64,000 nt of DNA from Diplonema papillatum (GCA_030068145.1 JAPJBO010000005.1:558001-622000); one strand, 5' to 3'; positions 20,203-32,603 are shown, numbered from the stretch's first letter. A program made the numbers and translations. The notes: generated from the sequence alone by a model not told the origin.

Positions 20203-20512
20203 GGTAGACGGCGAAGCAGAAACGTTTCCGCAACCTGCGCTACGCACGGGTTTATTGCTGTGCGCCTTTTTCCTTTCATGAGGAAATCAGGTTTTGGGTG
20301 CGGAATCGGAGTTTCCGACGGAAGATGTTTTCCTGAACCAGCATGGCTTTGCCGACGTTTTCAATGAACAGAAGCGAAGCCCGAACACGGGCCTCGCAGA
20401 GAGCACGTTCTTCGTTTCCGGAAGAAGAATAACCACCTCTAAATTCCTTTCAAAGGAACGTCGGTGGTATTGCACTCATCGCTGGGCAATCTCCTCTCTG
20501 GAAAGCATAGGC

Positions 20513-20665
20513 GGTCCTGGCTGAGACGAGCCACGAACAGCCGCCTGACAAACCAGACTCACGCCGCTCTGGTTCCGCGGCTTAAAGGACCGAACCACGG
20601 TGCAGGCACAGGGACTAGTGGGGTGTTCAACACGCGGAACCATTCGAAGCACGTTTTTGCCATCC
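20513..20665 (+). repeat. Zinc-finger-ORF-relic repeat, copy 1 (degenerate)
   Basis: GAGACGAGCCACGAACAGCC, GCCTGACAAACCAGACTCAC and AAGCACGTTTTTGCCATCCC align with 56478-56665. The central codons for the CPVC pair are lost, so this is the most decayed of three copies. Confidence 0.7.
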
Positions 20666-21265
20666 CCCCCCACCCCCGAAGCACTCAGCCTCCGGAGGAA
20701 GATCAGTTTGAAAGCACGTTTCGTGCGCAGGCGTCGGCCCGAGAACGGATCTCAAAAAAAATGCTCACACGCGGCTGGCCGTGCTAGATCGTTGCGCGAT
20801 GCGAGTGACCCTCGCGTGCGCGCTCCCCCTGCCCCCGGCGCCAGTGCTGGAGAAATACTCAAAAGAAGGTCGCCGCCCGAATTCGAGAATATGTGCTGGG
20901 ATGCCATGCAGCGCATTTAACCCTTTACTGACGGGGGGGACACATTCTTACGAAAAAGGCAGAACCCGTGGAGTGCGGACGCTGCAACTACACAGGGTAA
21001 GGACACGTCCGAATGCATCCCTTGCTTGGGAAGACTTGCTACGAAACCTTTCCAACGAGTCCCAGGTTCCCTGTAGCGGAGTCATAAAACGCATGGGCGC
21101 GGTCCACAGTTTTCTCCTTCCTCCAAGGCTTTCCGCACCCTGGACAACCTCCATCCCCCTCCGTCCGTAAGGGGTTAACACCGAAAAAGAATAATTGCAT
21201 AGCGAATTTCTTCTTGGTGTCGGTCGCACCAGCCACAAACTGGACTAGCCGTTGTTAAAGTGTGT

Positions 21266-21360
21266 CATGATGTCTGCATCCCTTTTCACTACCCGACATC
21301 ATTGGTCAACCGGAGACCCTAAAACACCGAACCTCTAAACGACAATAAACGCTAGTACAA
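21266..21360 (+). repeat. GGTCAACCGGAGACCC-family repeat
   Basis: CATGATGTCTGCATCCCTTT, CACTACCCGACATCATTGGT, CAACCGGAGACCCTAAAACA, CCGAACCTCTAAACGACAAT. Relatives are at 30510-30603 and 63001-63060. The core is also faintly similar to the GGTCACCCGGAGACTT family. Confidence 0.8.
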
Positions 21361-22527
21361 GTCCGGGTTTCTGTAGCTGTGTCTCGCTGCCTGCTCCCTG
21401 CGCTTTCTCAACATGAGTCCGCACCTGGAGTATTGTCGGTCGAAGGGTCTCAACAGACCGTTCTGCAACATAGCTGCCCGGTTTGATGAAAACTGTTCAT
21501 GTCGTCTTCGCTTGCGACACTTTCGCGCTCCGCATGTCGTCGGAGTCTGAGGAGATGCATGTACCTAAACGGAGCTCACGTCCCTCCGCACTTTCTCCAC
21601 CTGCCCATCGCTGGCAGATTATCGAAAGAAAATGAGGGGGAAAAGGAATGAAAATGAAAAATATAATAGTAGAAAAATAATAATAAAAAAGCACCGGGTA
21701 CGAGCTAAAACAATAAGGTAAAGATAAGTATTCGTTGTATGTGTGGGGTGGTCCTCCTGCCCACGGAAAAACTTCGAGCCAGCTTTTGCAACCTTTCGCA
21801 ACTGTTAGGGCCCTTGCAGTGACGGTGACCTTTGTCCTTCGCACAGAGTGAGCCAGGGCCACTCGTCTCACCTTTGGTGTGCTTGTGGCATGCATGCTTT
21901 TGTGGGGGGCCGGCATTGTGCAACTGCGTGTCACAGCCATCGCTCAGCTAGCTAGGGTTTGTTGCCGTAGGTTCCTCTCCGCCTGGGAGGCCACCCACGC
22001 GCCCTCGCGTCAACGACTTCGTGGCGTGGACCATGCACCTTTACGCACGCCTAGCTTTGTGATACCAACTATGGGTGGATCGCTTGAGCATCATCCATGT
22101 TCGGGACCGGTGCATTCAGCAGGTGAGTTGTTACACACTCATTACTCGGATGCTGACTGTCACGGCCGCTGTCACGCATCAGGATGAACCGACACCCTCT
22201 GTGATCTGACGACCTTATGTCAGCTCTCGGTTGATCCCGCGTCGCCAGTCCTGCTTACCAGAAGTGCCCACTTTGAACCAGGTTTCGACGCCAGGTATGG
22301 GGTAACCCCGAGCTCACGCCCTCGGGAAGGAAGCGGATTCCCGAATGCCTCAATCATTAGCTTTACTTCCTCGATTGGCTGTTCTCTGCTTGTGTGTCCC
22401 TGTCTGCTACATCGTCCTCTTCTCCGTTTTAGCAAGGTCCAGCGGACGGATGACTCAATACTGGTCATTACAGCCGTAGCTTCTGGGCTGAGTGGCCAGA
22501 AGAGGTACCGAGTTAGTGTCGCTTTAC

Positions 22528-22575
22528 GAGTCCGAATGGACAGGCGGGCGTAACGCACTGAGGAGCCTTGTTGTT
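22528..22575 (+). repeat. ~47-bp segment shared with 57.5 kb
   Basis: CGAGTCCGAATGGACAGGCG, GGCGTAACGCACTGAGGAGC and CTTGTTGTT occur here and identically at 57500-57549. Here it lies directly before the 3' half of a family B element. Confidence 0.85.
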
Positions 22576-22617
22576 CCGAGGGTTTGAGCCGTATAGCCGG
22601 TTCCTACGGTTATCTCC

Positions 22618-22731
22618 TGGATTGAGTGGCGGGCGTTTAGCGTTCAACAAAAAAGACCCAATTGTAGTTGTATTGTATTCTCCCCCTCTAGCCTCCTTCG
22701 GAATGAGCACAAGGCAGTCCCTCGAGTATTT
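22618..22731 (+). mobile_element. 3' half of a family B element
   Basis: Begins at GAGTGGCGGGCG and runs to CCCTCGAGTATTT, closely matching the right half of the GH3 intron copy. The left half is replaced by a segment shared with 57.5 kb. It lies about 110 bases from the minus-strand copy of the GH3 intron flank. Confidence 0.75.
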
Positions 22732-22838
22732 CGATACCCAGTAATTACCTTCTCAGAGAGCATACTTGTTCTCGCTAAAAAGGGTTGGCAGCGGTTTGAC
22801 TTGAACGCGTACAGGTCAAATCGCACAAGCAGTTTGGA

Positions 22839-22942
22839 GTTGAACGCGAGAGCTCGGGATCGACTGCGATCTTCAATCATTTTGTGGAGCTCCAGGTTTA
22901 CCGTCGAGATCTAGAAGTAAAAGGTTGTGCAATCTTCTGCTA
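22839..22942 (-). repeat. Dispersed repeat matching the flanks of the element in GH3 intron 1 (empty site)
   Basis: Read on the minus strand, ATAGCAGAAGATTGCACAAC is followed by about ten bases and then CTCGACGGTAAACCTGGAGC, CTCCACAAAATGATTGAAGA and CCCGAGCTCTCGCGTTCAAC. The same blocks flank the family B element at 4835-4860 and 5081-5172 in the GH3 intron. Here no element lies between them. Confidence 0.8.
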
Positions 22943-24602
22943 TAAACAGAGAGGATCACCCCACGTTGTGTGTGTCTTTATTAGCCGTTGGCACTCAGCG
23001 ATGACTCGCATAGTGTGTGACAAATTCGGAGAACTGTCCCCGAACAAGAAAGAAGACTTGCGGAACACAGAGTTACACATCAGGAGACGTCGGGTATGGA
23101 GCTGCTGCCGCTGCTCGTAGGGGAGTACTTGATGTAATGCCCTTATAGCCCAAACTGGGATATAAGGGTCTAAAACTTGGGCCCAAAATACTTTAAACGA
23201 TTATTTGGCCAGCAGTGAACACCCCCTACCCTTTACACTCGTATCGGAGAAGTTACGAGAGTCCAAATGCATCGCAGAATAACGCGAACAGCCTTTAAAC
23301 ATTTCTTACAAATTTCTCAAGCTTACCAAGGCCAATCGTCACTTTTAGTGATGGCAAGAGAGGCTGTTCTGCAAATTGCGCTTTCCTCCGTGCTCCTCGT
23401 GAAAGTTCGAACCTGAGATCCGTGCAACTCGATGAAAAGCAAAGAAAATAAACAGTAAAAAAAAAGATCCTTAACCCAAGCAAGTTCCGCCGGTAGAGAT
23501 GACCTGCCTACACGAATCAAGTACCTCCGGATGTCTGAAGCTTGCTGTCATTTTTCGCTTTCTTTTTTTTTTGTTGGGGGGGCAAAGGGGGCGGGGCGGG
23601 GTGAAGAGATACTACCTTCAGAGTCCGAATCAGTCTGATCCAGCTTTCCGCTCTGGCGGGCAAAAAGTATTCTACCTCTCTGCGTAGTGACTATCGATTG
23701 GCTACCGTGAGGCCGGATAAATTGCTGCTTTGCTAAGAGGCCGCAAGGGTGTTAATGCCGCCTCTCCTTTCGGTTCGTGAAACCCAATTGGCAAGTCGCT
23801 TGGTCACTCAGGGGACAACCATTTGCGCATTTATTTGTAGTGCGAGGAGACTGAGCCTGAGACCAGAGAGTATCCCGGTCGGAATGAAGATTCTTGTACC
23901 GCGAATTTCACTCTTAAGGACGTTCTGCGAGGAGTGCGGGAGGTTTGTCTTCCCCACCGTCCGTGCGTGTGTGGGATTGAAAGCTGCATCACCCAACCCA
24001 ACAACATTTCGAAAGCTCGCCTGATGAGGTGCAATTCTTTTTCAAGAAGGAACAACGGCGAATGGCTTGCTCCTCGCAGTGCAACGCAACGGTCCGTCGA
24101 GTGACGACATGCAGACCACCGCCGCAGATTCTTAGCGTTCTGTCCTCAAGCTGTTGAGGGAGAACGCAAAGAGTTTCCCTCCTTTTTCCTCTTCCCCGTG
24201 ACGTGGGTTGTTCCTTGTTTTCCTGACGCGGAAGAATTAGCCATGCGAGCCTCTGCCAGTTCGTCATCTGGAGACAACTGCAGTGAACCTCTCGGCTGCC
24301 TTCGCGGACGCCTCCTCGGACAGCTAGTCTTCTCAGCTTTCTTGCTCCTCAACGCAGATACAGCACAAGTGCAGACGTCAAGTGTCAAGGCTAGCGTTTT
24401 GGAAAGATCGGGCCACTCCCGGGGCTACCCTCCTGCCAGTGCGTACGTGTCGGGGGAAACTGAACGCCCCAAGTAGGACCTTCCGATCGTGATCATTTGC
24501 AAATTATGCCACCTGAAACCACGTCCAGGATTTGGGCTCAGGGTTGTGTTGTCAACGAAAACTCTAGCTTCCCGTTCACCTACTCTCGCGGTGTACGGTT
24601 TT

Positions 24603-24730
24603 TTGTGTTAACAATGCATTGTTGGTACTAAGAATTAGTAGTTGGCAGCGTACTAAAAGAAACTCATCAAATCAGGTGAAAAGCCGCTAGTGCGCACAAA
24701 CAAACGGAAGCGCCATACTAATTTTTTCAT
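24603..24730 (+). repeat. ATTAGTAGTTGGCAGCGTAC family repeat
   Basis: TGTTAACAATGCATTGTTGG, AAGAATTAGTAGTTGGCAGC, GCTAGTGCGCACAAACAAAC, GGAAGCGCCATACTA, near-identical to the 18.9 kb copy. Confidence 0.85.
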
Positions 24731-25764
24731 TTACACCCGCAATGCGGGAGCAGTGTGAACTGGGGTGTTGGTTACGAGTCAATGAGACAAAGGTTGTGCA
24801 GTTAAGTAGTGGCAGTCATCGTTTGAACTTGGTATGCAGCAAGGCCTTGTAGGAAGGCTAACCCGACAGTATTGCGGGCACGTATCCATCTACGATACGT
24901 ATCCGGATACGTATCCTGATTCTCGAAAGACCACGTATCCTCACGTATCCTAGCATCACTGGCCCGGGGGGGGGGGGGGGGGGGGGCTAGAAGAATGCGT
25001 AGTTTTGTGTGGAAAACAAGAGTACTATCCGTACGCCCGCGGGATTGTCCGAAACACAAAAGCTGGTCCAAGCAACTTTCGCGGAAAAAAAGACTGCCAA
25101 AAACAAAACCAAAAACAACTTCCGCCGGTAGAGGAACCTGCCTAAAGAAACCAACTGCCTTCTGGGCTTGGAGGGGGGAGGGGCGGGGAAAGCAAAGCAT
25201 GCAGTGTTTTCTCGACTACAGCTGTAGAGCACGTTTTTGAATTCAAAAGGGGGGAGGATATCAAATGGAAACGTATTATTGGGTGGCGTGTGGCATTCTT
25301 GTCTCGGATTGCCCACAAGCACCCAGAATAGCTATGAAACAATGCTCTGAGTGTGGTTCTTTGGCATTCATAACACGACCTCGCAACACTGTGGGTGCGG
25401 ACTTAGCCCGAGAGCCTCGGCAGCCCCCACACTGCAACAAGCAGCCCCCGGCGATGGCCAGAAGCCTTCACTCTAAATACGGCCGATTTCCACACCGAAG
25501 ACCTGGACTATGCTGACGTTGTGAAGGAACCAGTAACTGGGCTGGGAGTCAAAATGGTAGCGTAACAATAGGGATAAGGATATTGCTCGTGTTGGGTGAT
25601 TCCTTACTACCATCGTGAAGGTTTTAGGGGGTGTTGAGGGTTGTTATTCGTTGACTGGTGCATCTTTAACGATTAGAGCTGTCGCATGGTATGTATTGTT
25701 TTGCGGCGATCCCCCGTATTGTCCAAATCAGTATGCGAGGTACACTGCGCAGGAGTGTGCGCAC

Positions 25765-26042
25765 GAGTTAAAGAGGGTGCCCGAGTCACACCCGAAAAGC
25801 GGGTGTGCTACAACCAAAGCGCGTGTAAATCTGCACCCGAAAAGCGGGTGGGACACCCGCTTTCAACTCCAGCTTTCACTCCAGCTTCTGAGGCTGGACC
25901 TCACCGTGCAAGGGTGGAGTGAAGAAAGCCTGTGGCCAACTGCTTTTCGGGTGTGCATTTCCACGCGTTATGGTCGTAGCACACCCCCTTTTCGGGTACA
26001 CGGCTCCCCCTCTTAACTCCAGCTTCTGAGGCTGGACCCGTG
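25765..26042 (+). repeat. Tandem pair of AGCTTCTGAGGCTGGAC hairpin repeats
   Basis: The first unit runs from AGTTAAAGAGGGTGCCCGAG to CTTCTGAGGCTGGACCTCAC (about 25905). The second, to 26042, ends TTAACTCCAGCTTCTGAGGC. Both contain CACCCGAAAAGCGGGTG palindromes. The units lack the full left inverted end. Confidence 0.75.
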
Positions 26043-26400
26043 TGGGCCTTATGAATTCAAATGGGGGGGAGGGGCGGGGGGGAATAGTAGAAGAAGAACG
26101 AAAGGACTTCTCTCTCTGAAGGCAGAAAAAAAGGAACCCTCAGCTGGGGGTATCGGGCGGGGGTGTGTGGGTGATTGGGTTGGGGAATAATAACGAGCTT
26201 AACTCCCTCCCTCCCTTTCAGATTTCTGACGGGATAAAGGACCGGGCGGAGGGGGAGTACTTTTTGATGCAATTCGAGAGACCACTCGGAGCGAAGTAAA
26301 GGGAGCGAGTTGTTTCAGATGTGTGGCCATCATCGATCAGTTGCTGCAAACTTTGCTTCACCGTCATTGATCAGCTAATGCCGACCGCCCGTTTTCTTTT

Positions 26401-26676
26401 GTATAAGCACTGCTTTGCAAGAAATACTTGAGTAGGCTGCCAGTCGTGAAATCTCGACGGTAGTATAGTAGAGGGGTATGCATCAGCATGCTGATGACTC
26501 CCCACTGTCGCAATATTCCAATAAGCAAGTAAATGTGCTGTAGCCCACACGGAACCCAGGTATATCTGGTTCAGTGGCGGGCGTAAGCGTTCAAAAACGA
26601 CCCATGTTGTAGTTGTATGGGGTTCTCCCCCTCTAGCCTCCGTCGAAATAAGCACAAGGCAGTCCCTCGAGTATTT
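26401..26676 (+). mobile_element. Family B foldback element with internal insertion
   Basis: GTATAAGCACTGCTTTGCAA at the start and TCCCTCGAGTATTT at the end. About 75 extra bases near 26455-26525, including ATGCATCAGCATGCTGATGA, which is itself nearly palindromic, interrupt the position where other copies read AAAGGAGGTAAATG. Confidence 0.75.
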
Positions 26677-27369
26677 CTTTGTATATCCCGGACATGACCC
26701 CATCGCCGGGAAGTGTTCTCCGTGGAAGGGATGGACGTTCCGGGATTCGTGGTCAATTCAATTGGATTTGGACGGTTACCCATTCTGGTTATTCCACCCC
26801 GTCGTTGGCACTCCCGAGGCGGCAACAAGCAGTTTTCATGGCGACGCACCGGCATGAATGCTAGGTACCTGTTCTTCGGCGTCACCTTTCGAGAAAACGT
26901 TGCTCCGCTCGATGAAGACCAAAAGGGAAGATGGCAGTCCTTTACGGGGTGCACCTATGGAATACCTCTTTTCTCTTTGGGGGGAAACCGTGCACCAGCA
27001 CTTTTTGATTGGTTTTTGTTAACTTTCTCATGCATACAGCTGTTGATCCGGAGTGTTGCTTCAGACCAACAGAAGTACTCAAGATACTCAGGAACACCTC
27101 CCTGCGAAGAAGACTGAAAGGGCTTCTTCTCTGAAGGAAAACAAATGCGAAGAAAAAACGAAAGGGTTTTCTTCCGAACGAGGGAAAAATTCAAAAGAAA
27201 AGAGGGGGAAAAAAAAAACAAAGGGAAACATATGTGAAGGAGAAAACGAAGATTTTGTTGCAGTGGGAAGAAAAGGGTAGGGACGAGTAGGTGCAGGTAA
27301 ACGAGATCGTTTCGGGCGAGCAGGGTGCATTAGATCAGGGTTGTCACAGTCATCTTCACGCGATGGATA

Positions 27370-27432
27370 TTTGACGAAAGTCACCCGGAGACTCTAAAGT
27401 CCCGGATTCTCGAGCGCACTTGAAGTCTAAAA
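27370..27432 (+). repeat. GGTCACCCGGAGACTT-family repeat
   Basis: TTGACGAAAGTCACCCGGAG, AGTCCCGGATTCTCGAGCGC then ACTTGAAGTCTAAA match the 0.7-0.9 kb repeats in order with scattered changes. Confidence 0.65.
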
Positions 27433-27641
27433 AGCTGAGTTTGTCCTGGATCGACTTCTTCCTGTGATTTTGTACACAACGCGCTGGTGAATTGACAAGT
27501 GAACTGACACTTAAACCCCCACTTGCAAAATTCTTGTGGCAAAGATTATTTTCCGGCGCAAGTGATCTCCAAGTGTTTCGCATTAGCAGTTGAATTGTGA
27601 GAACGAACGAGAGACCCGATGGCGCGCTATTCCTTGCAATA

Positions 27642-28035
27642 GCGCGCCTGCGTATCTACAATTACAGTTGCATTGCGCAGAAGATGGGAAGTCTCTGCCT
27701 TGTCTTACCAGGAATGCCTTTTACACTCGGCCAACATCTAGATCCTGTCATGGGTTTTGGACTTGGCAACTAATATTGGTCCAGTCCACAAAAGAAATGC
27801 CGACGGGAGCCGGAAAAAAGACAGAAACAAGATAGCGCGTCTGCGTTTCTACAAATGCAGATGCATTGCCCAGAAGGTTGTGTCCCCATCACCCGATGGG
27901 AAGTCTCTACCTTGCCTCATTAGGGATGCCTTTACTCTCGGTCAACTTCTAGATCCTGTCACCGGTTTTGGAGTCGGCAAGTAATATTGGTCCGGTCCCC
28001 GGAAGAAAATGACGACGGGAGCCGGAAGCACGGTG
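27642..28035 (+). repeat. Two ~190-bp tandem copies
   Basis: GCGCGCCTGCGTATCTACAA ... GATGGGAAGTCTCTGCCTTG ... CATCTAGATCCTGTCATGGG ... GGCAACTAATATTGGTCCAG ... GACGGGAGCCGG recurs from about 27836 as GCGCGTCTGCGTTTCTACAA and so on. The second copy has a short insertion (GTTGTGTCCCCATCACCC). Confidence 0.85.
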
Positions 28036-28809
28036 ACAGAAAACAAAGAAAGTGGCGAGAAGAAGATTGTCAGAAGAACGAGAGGACAAAGGAGCTACTT
28101 TTTCCGATTGGAGTTAGTCACGCCGAGTGCGCAGAACGCTTTTCACAACTTTTAACCTGGTCTTCTCGAACTTATCTAACCAGCCGGCGTAACATGCATG
28201 CAGCCTTCACGAAGAAGACTAGCGTCAGCATACACCAGCGGAAGAGGAGCGGGAGGCATCAGGCAGGAAAGTGCGAGAGGCTGCCCGCGCCAATAACAGC
28301 AGGCACCGCACACACACATGCACGCGTTCACACACACACACCTAGCGAGCTTGTTTTAGGGTGCTCTGACTTTTCTTTTGTTTCTGGTCCCGCCGCGTGC
28401 GTACAGATTTCTGAGAATTGCCGGAAAAGAAGATAATCCAAGAAAAAGATAATTTGCACAAGAACTGACCACAACGTTACAAACTGGTCGGTTCGCCTCT
28501 GTCTCGTCACGCTGTGGTAGGTTTCTAAAGCACGCGCTCTCAGTGTGTTCAGAACAGCACCAGGCCACAGCTACACAGAGAGCTATGAACGCTCTGGAGG
28601 CTATCAAAGCCCGTCTTGGGACCGCTTAATACAGCAGACAACCGGTAGTTGTATAAATGAGGATACCGCAACCGAGCAGGCATCTCTTCTTGCGTACGTC
28701 CAGGAGAAGTTTGGTATCAGCAGTCCTATGGTGAGCAAGGAAGACGAAGGAAAGCAAATTCATCCCCGCACCTTGTCAACCTGCGGTACAAGCTGGCCTC
28801 TCTCTCTCA

Positions 28810-29030
28810 CAAGGCGGCGATCCCCCGCGAGACGAGCTCACCCGCCGGCCAGAGCGCCCGCTGCAGCACCAACTCCGGTGCTACCACTCACTGTAGCAGA
28901 GCCGCGACCTGCAGCGAGCCTCCGGAGCGACTTACGCCCGCCGTAGCAGTGCGAAGAGAAGTGAGGAGACCGGAAACTCCCCGGAGAGATGGTCCCTGCA
29001 CTCTAACTCGTCTCTCTCTCTCTCTCTCTC
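28810..29030 (+). repeat. ~210-bp GC-rich dispersed repeat, copy 2
   Basis: Partner of the copy at 503-715, in the same orientation, ending in a longer TC microsatellite. It overlaps the end of an open + frame that starts at 28545 and whose earlier part (INEDTATEQASLLAYVQEKF) looks mildly coding, but the repeat contributes only a low-complexity Arg/Pro/Ala tail. Confidence 0.85.
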
Positions 29031-29089
29031 ATGTCGACTCCGAGTGCCCAACACTTGTAGCCCAAATAGGAGACAATCGCTGAGGAAAT

Positions 29090-29640
29090 TTGAGGAGGTG
29101 TTGGACAAAACTGACATCGGTCACGAGGAACCTTCAGACCTTCGCCCGCTGCCCCGAAGGCGCCGATCGGCCTTCACAGAATGTGCACCAGTCTATTAAG
29201 TGCCCAATGTGTAACAAATTTTGCGGAATCTTCCGGGCAAGTGTATCCCAAGCCAAGCTTCACCAGGGTGCCGTGTCTCAACTCATCGAGGAAACACATT
29301 ACATTGCACCATGACATTTCCTGAGGGAAGCTGCTACGAGTACGGGGCGAGGGAGACAATGCTAGTGAGATTTAAGTTGTCATCCGTGTTTGCCACTAAG
29401 GGAGAGGATGTCCTGAACTGCCCATGTCGAGTGGACCTTAAACCTGACGACACCCTACAACGGAAGTACAAGACGACTCACAAGATCTGTGATCTGTGTC
29501 GACAACGTGGACTGCACCCTGCGAAAATGTTGATCAACGGGTCTGTGCTCAGAAACCGCCTTCCACCACAGAGTCAACCACGACAGATGCGACGCCTTTA
29601 TGAAGCAGAGGCTCAGCGAAAACACCTTTGTAGGCCCTAG
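29090..29640 (+). pseudogene. Cysteine-pair-rich ORF relic, frameshifted
   Basis: Two overlapping + frames carry zinc-finger-like pairs. Frame one (to 29314) has IKCPMCNKFCGIF. Frame two (from about 29311) has LNCPCRVDLKPDD and KICDLCRQRGLHP. A return to the first frame near 29565 reads HHRVNHDRCDAF. This order would fit one protein broken by two frameshifts. No family can be named. It lies directly after the second 210-bp GC-rich repeat. Confidence 0.35.
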
Positions 29641-30509
29641 TTTCTTTGGGCTATTTATTTATTTATTGCGTGCGTGCGTACAGATTTTTGGGGGGGGGTG
29701 GGGACCAGAAACAAAAAAAAAGGTCAGAGCACCCTTAGCGCCTTCGGCGCCTTCTCGACTGTTTTATACTTGGTCGGAAGGGGTAAACACTTAAGATACG
29801 TGCGCAGGCTCCACGGTTGTCTCTTTAGTCACCCCTCATCGAGACCCTTCGTTGGTTGTTCCGTCTCTGACGGCCCTCTTTTGTTGTCTGGTTTGTTCTT
29901 CCGCCTTTATTGCTTCCCCACCCAGTTTTCTCCTCATGAGTTCGACAGAACTCTCTTACTCATGCAACAAGCACCGCGGCGGAAAACGGAGCCACGGGCC
30001 GTGCTTTCGCTATTCAAGGAATAGCGAACAAACGGAAAGGGATTCCAACACTGGGACGGAATCTTCAATTCGCCACAAACACACACACACGCACTCACAA
30101 ATGCATGCACTCAACACATGACCTCAAACGCGCGCACACATACACGCACACATATGAATAGTCAAGTGGAATTATTTGCTGTCCCGAGAAAGGCGATGTG
30201 TACTTGTTTTCTCCACTGGTTTCGAGGTTGGAAAGGCCAGTTGATGCAAACAGCGAGCAGGCCAAAGGAACCGCGCTGCCTTTTCATCTCTTGTTTGCTA
30301 GCACCCAGCGATGAAGAACTGAGCAGTGTCGTCAGAAAGAGTTCCCCTCTGAAGGTAAACTCGGGACAGGATACAGGACACCACCTCCATACACACGCGC
30401 GCGTAGCGACTCACCCGCAGTGCCCACAGGGATCTCTAAGTGAACTTGCACTCTACAAAGAGCGACGCATTGGTCACAAATTTGGCGCCATAGTTATAGT
30501 GTGTGCAAA

Positions 30510-30603
30510 TATGTCTGCGTCCCTTTCGCTACCCGACTCTCAGCCTCAGTGGTCAACCGGAGACCCTACTACACCGAACCTGTAAATCACAATAAATATG
30601 CCG
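30510..30603 (+). repeat. GGTCAACCGGAGACCC-family repeat
   Basis: ATATGTCTGCGTCCCTTTCG, CTACCCGACTCTCAGCCTCA, GTGGTCAACCGGAGACCCTA, ACCGAACCTGTAAATCACAA follow the same order as the 21.3 kb copy. Confidence 0.8.
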
Positions 30604-31007
30604 GTCCATCCCCTCCTGATAGACTGTGATAGACAGAATGCAGCTCCAGGCAATTCTATGAAGCTCCAGGGGATAGGGATGTACCTGATAGACCGTGGTG
30701 GACGGTCGATTCGCTACAAAGAACAGCGGCAAGCAATTCGATGCAGTTTCAGGAGATAGGGATGGATCGGCTTAATAAACGCTAGAGAGAGAGAGAGAGA
30801 GACTGTGCTGCCTCAAGTACCACTCCGAGACTCCAGGCTCCCACCAGCAGTCCGGCGGGGCATCAGCAGTACCGTAAAAAGAAAACCACGCGTGTGACGC
30901 ACTCTCGCGAAGAGGGGCGCCACACGCGGTGAAACGGGTCCGCAACATACGCGTGGGCGCGCGGGCACGTTTGTCGGATTGTTGGCCCGCTTTCTTTTTT
31001 TTGCGTC

Positions 31008-31125
31008 TTGCACATGCAATTTGTCAAGAACAAAAACCGATCGATGGCAGCGTTCTATCCTCACTCCCGTCAGATGAGCAAAACAGGTTTGAAGGAAGTG
31101 CGCACAAACAAAGTCCCAAGTGGCC
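31008..31125 (+). repeat. GGCAGCGTACTAT / GTGCGCACAAACAAA family repeat
   Basis: ATGCAATTTGTCAAGAACAA, GATGGCAGCGTTCTATCCTC, ACTCCCGTCAGATGAGCAAA, GAAGTGCGCACAAACAAAGT, closely matching the copy in RPA32 intron 3. Confidence 0.75.
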
Positions 31126-31189
31126 ATGAAACTGACATGTTGACGTTGAGGAACATTTCCGGAGTTCGGGTCGTGTGCTGATGCTGATG

Positions 31190-32030
31190 CGAAGTAGCGT
31201 ACGATCACCACCCACCTGACAATGGTGGTGGCGAGAATGAAATGTTCGTGTTCATCGTGTCCAATCAGGAAGACACGATGACGAGACAGGCAATCGAGGA
31301 AAGCTTGCCGATAGCGCCCGACGAGTGCCACAACAGAACAACACCGAGAATGGCAATCATCCACTGCAAACGGCTTTCCCAGGTCGCGTGCTGGTGCTGA
31401 CGCGAAGTTGCGTACGATCTCCACGCACTTGTCAATGGTGGTGGAGAGAAAGAAATGTTCGTCATCGTGTCTTCCTTATCAGGAAGGCACGATGGAGAGA
31501 CAGGCAATCGGGGAAAGCTTTGCCGATGAGCGCCTGACGAGTGCCACAACAGAACAACACCGAGAATGGCAATCGTTCACTGCAGACGGCTTTCCCAGGT
31601 CGCGTGATGCTGAATGCGAAGTAGCGTACGATCATTCCTTAAGGAAAATCATCAAAAACCCAAACTGCAGCCACAAAAAGCAGCCCGACTAGGACACAAC
31701 CGCAAACGGAACCCAAAAACAATCGGAAATCCCAGGAAAGTTTGATCCACACCGGTGTGGGTTCATAAAACGCCTGCAAAATGTGTCGCCAAACCGCCGG
31801 GACCCTGAAAGGACCCCGAAAAGACCCTGAAAGGACCCTGAAAGACCACCACCCACTTGTCAATGGTGGTGGAGAGAAAGAAATGATCGTCATCCTGTCT
31901 TCCTAATCAGGAAGACACGATGACGAGACAGGCAATCGGGGAAAGCTTGCCGATGAGCGCCCGACGAGTTCCACAACAGAACAACACCGAGAATGGCAAT
32001 CGTCCACTGCGAACGGCTTTCCCATTCCAC
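31190..32030 (+). repeat. Three ~200-bp direct repeats with a short interruption
   Basis: Each unit has CAATGGTGGTGG, GAAATG-TCGT, AGGAAG-CACGATG, GAGACAGGCAATCG, GAAAGCTTGCCGAT, GCGCC-GACGAGTGCCACAA, CAGAACAACACCGAGAATGG and a closing CGGCTTTCCCAGGTCGCGTG. Starts lie near 31195, 31400 and 31845. Between the second and third is an unrelated 200-base piece with four AGGACCCTGAAA-like units. Confidence 0.8.
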
Positions 32031-32404
32031 CGATTGGGCTGTCTTCTTTCTCCTTCTTCTTCCTCTTTCTCCGTTTTTGTCTTCCCTGAAAAGTCTGAAT
32101 GAGTCTTTTTCCTCTTCCTTTCATTGCAGGTTCTACTGGTTCCAGTTCAATGTAAGAGTTTCCTTTCGTGTGTGGGCAACGTGGCTTCTCTGGTCCAAAG
32201 CCCTAGACCGGGTTTGAGTGCAGGATCCATTTTTTCGGACCTCAGACAGCCGAGGCGTCTCTGGCCTGGTGGCGAATTTTTGAATCCCGCCCTCGGTTAT
32301 CTCTTGCCGCGAGTCCACACTGACATCGGAACCGCGAGCACACTGAAGTTGATTGGGTGCCGCACAAGCCAGTTTCCTGTTATAGCAATGAGTTGTATAC
32401 TCGA

Positions 32405-32600
32405 AAGAGAACGATGGCAGCGGGTTTGGGAAGAGATTAGGCTTACGATCATGTTCACTAAGAGGCTCACTTCCCCTGCAAACAAACATCGCGCCTGTTC
32501 TTTTTTTGCATGCCAGCCTAACGAGCATACTCACTCACTATCATCCACTAGCAGGCTAATCCTCCCCCGGCACGTACAAACAAACACGCGCCTATTCCTT
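32405..32600 (+). repeat. CGAAAGAGAACG-TGGCAGCG repeat with internal duplication
   Basis: CGAAAGAGAACGATGGCAGC, AGATTAGGCTTACGATCATG, then a duplicated module CAAACAAACATCGCGCCTGT / CAAACAAACACGCGCCTATT. The single-module version is at 42254-42385. A family B element follows immediately. Confidence 0.8.
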
Positions 32601-32603
32601 TTT

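Noticed and set aside
28545-28946. 133-codon + frame as a gene
   Set aside because: Its second half is the 210-bp dispersed repeat and its first half lacks homologues I recognise. No splice pattern ties it to neighbours.
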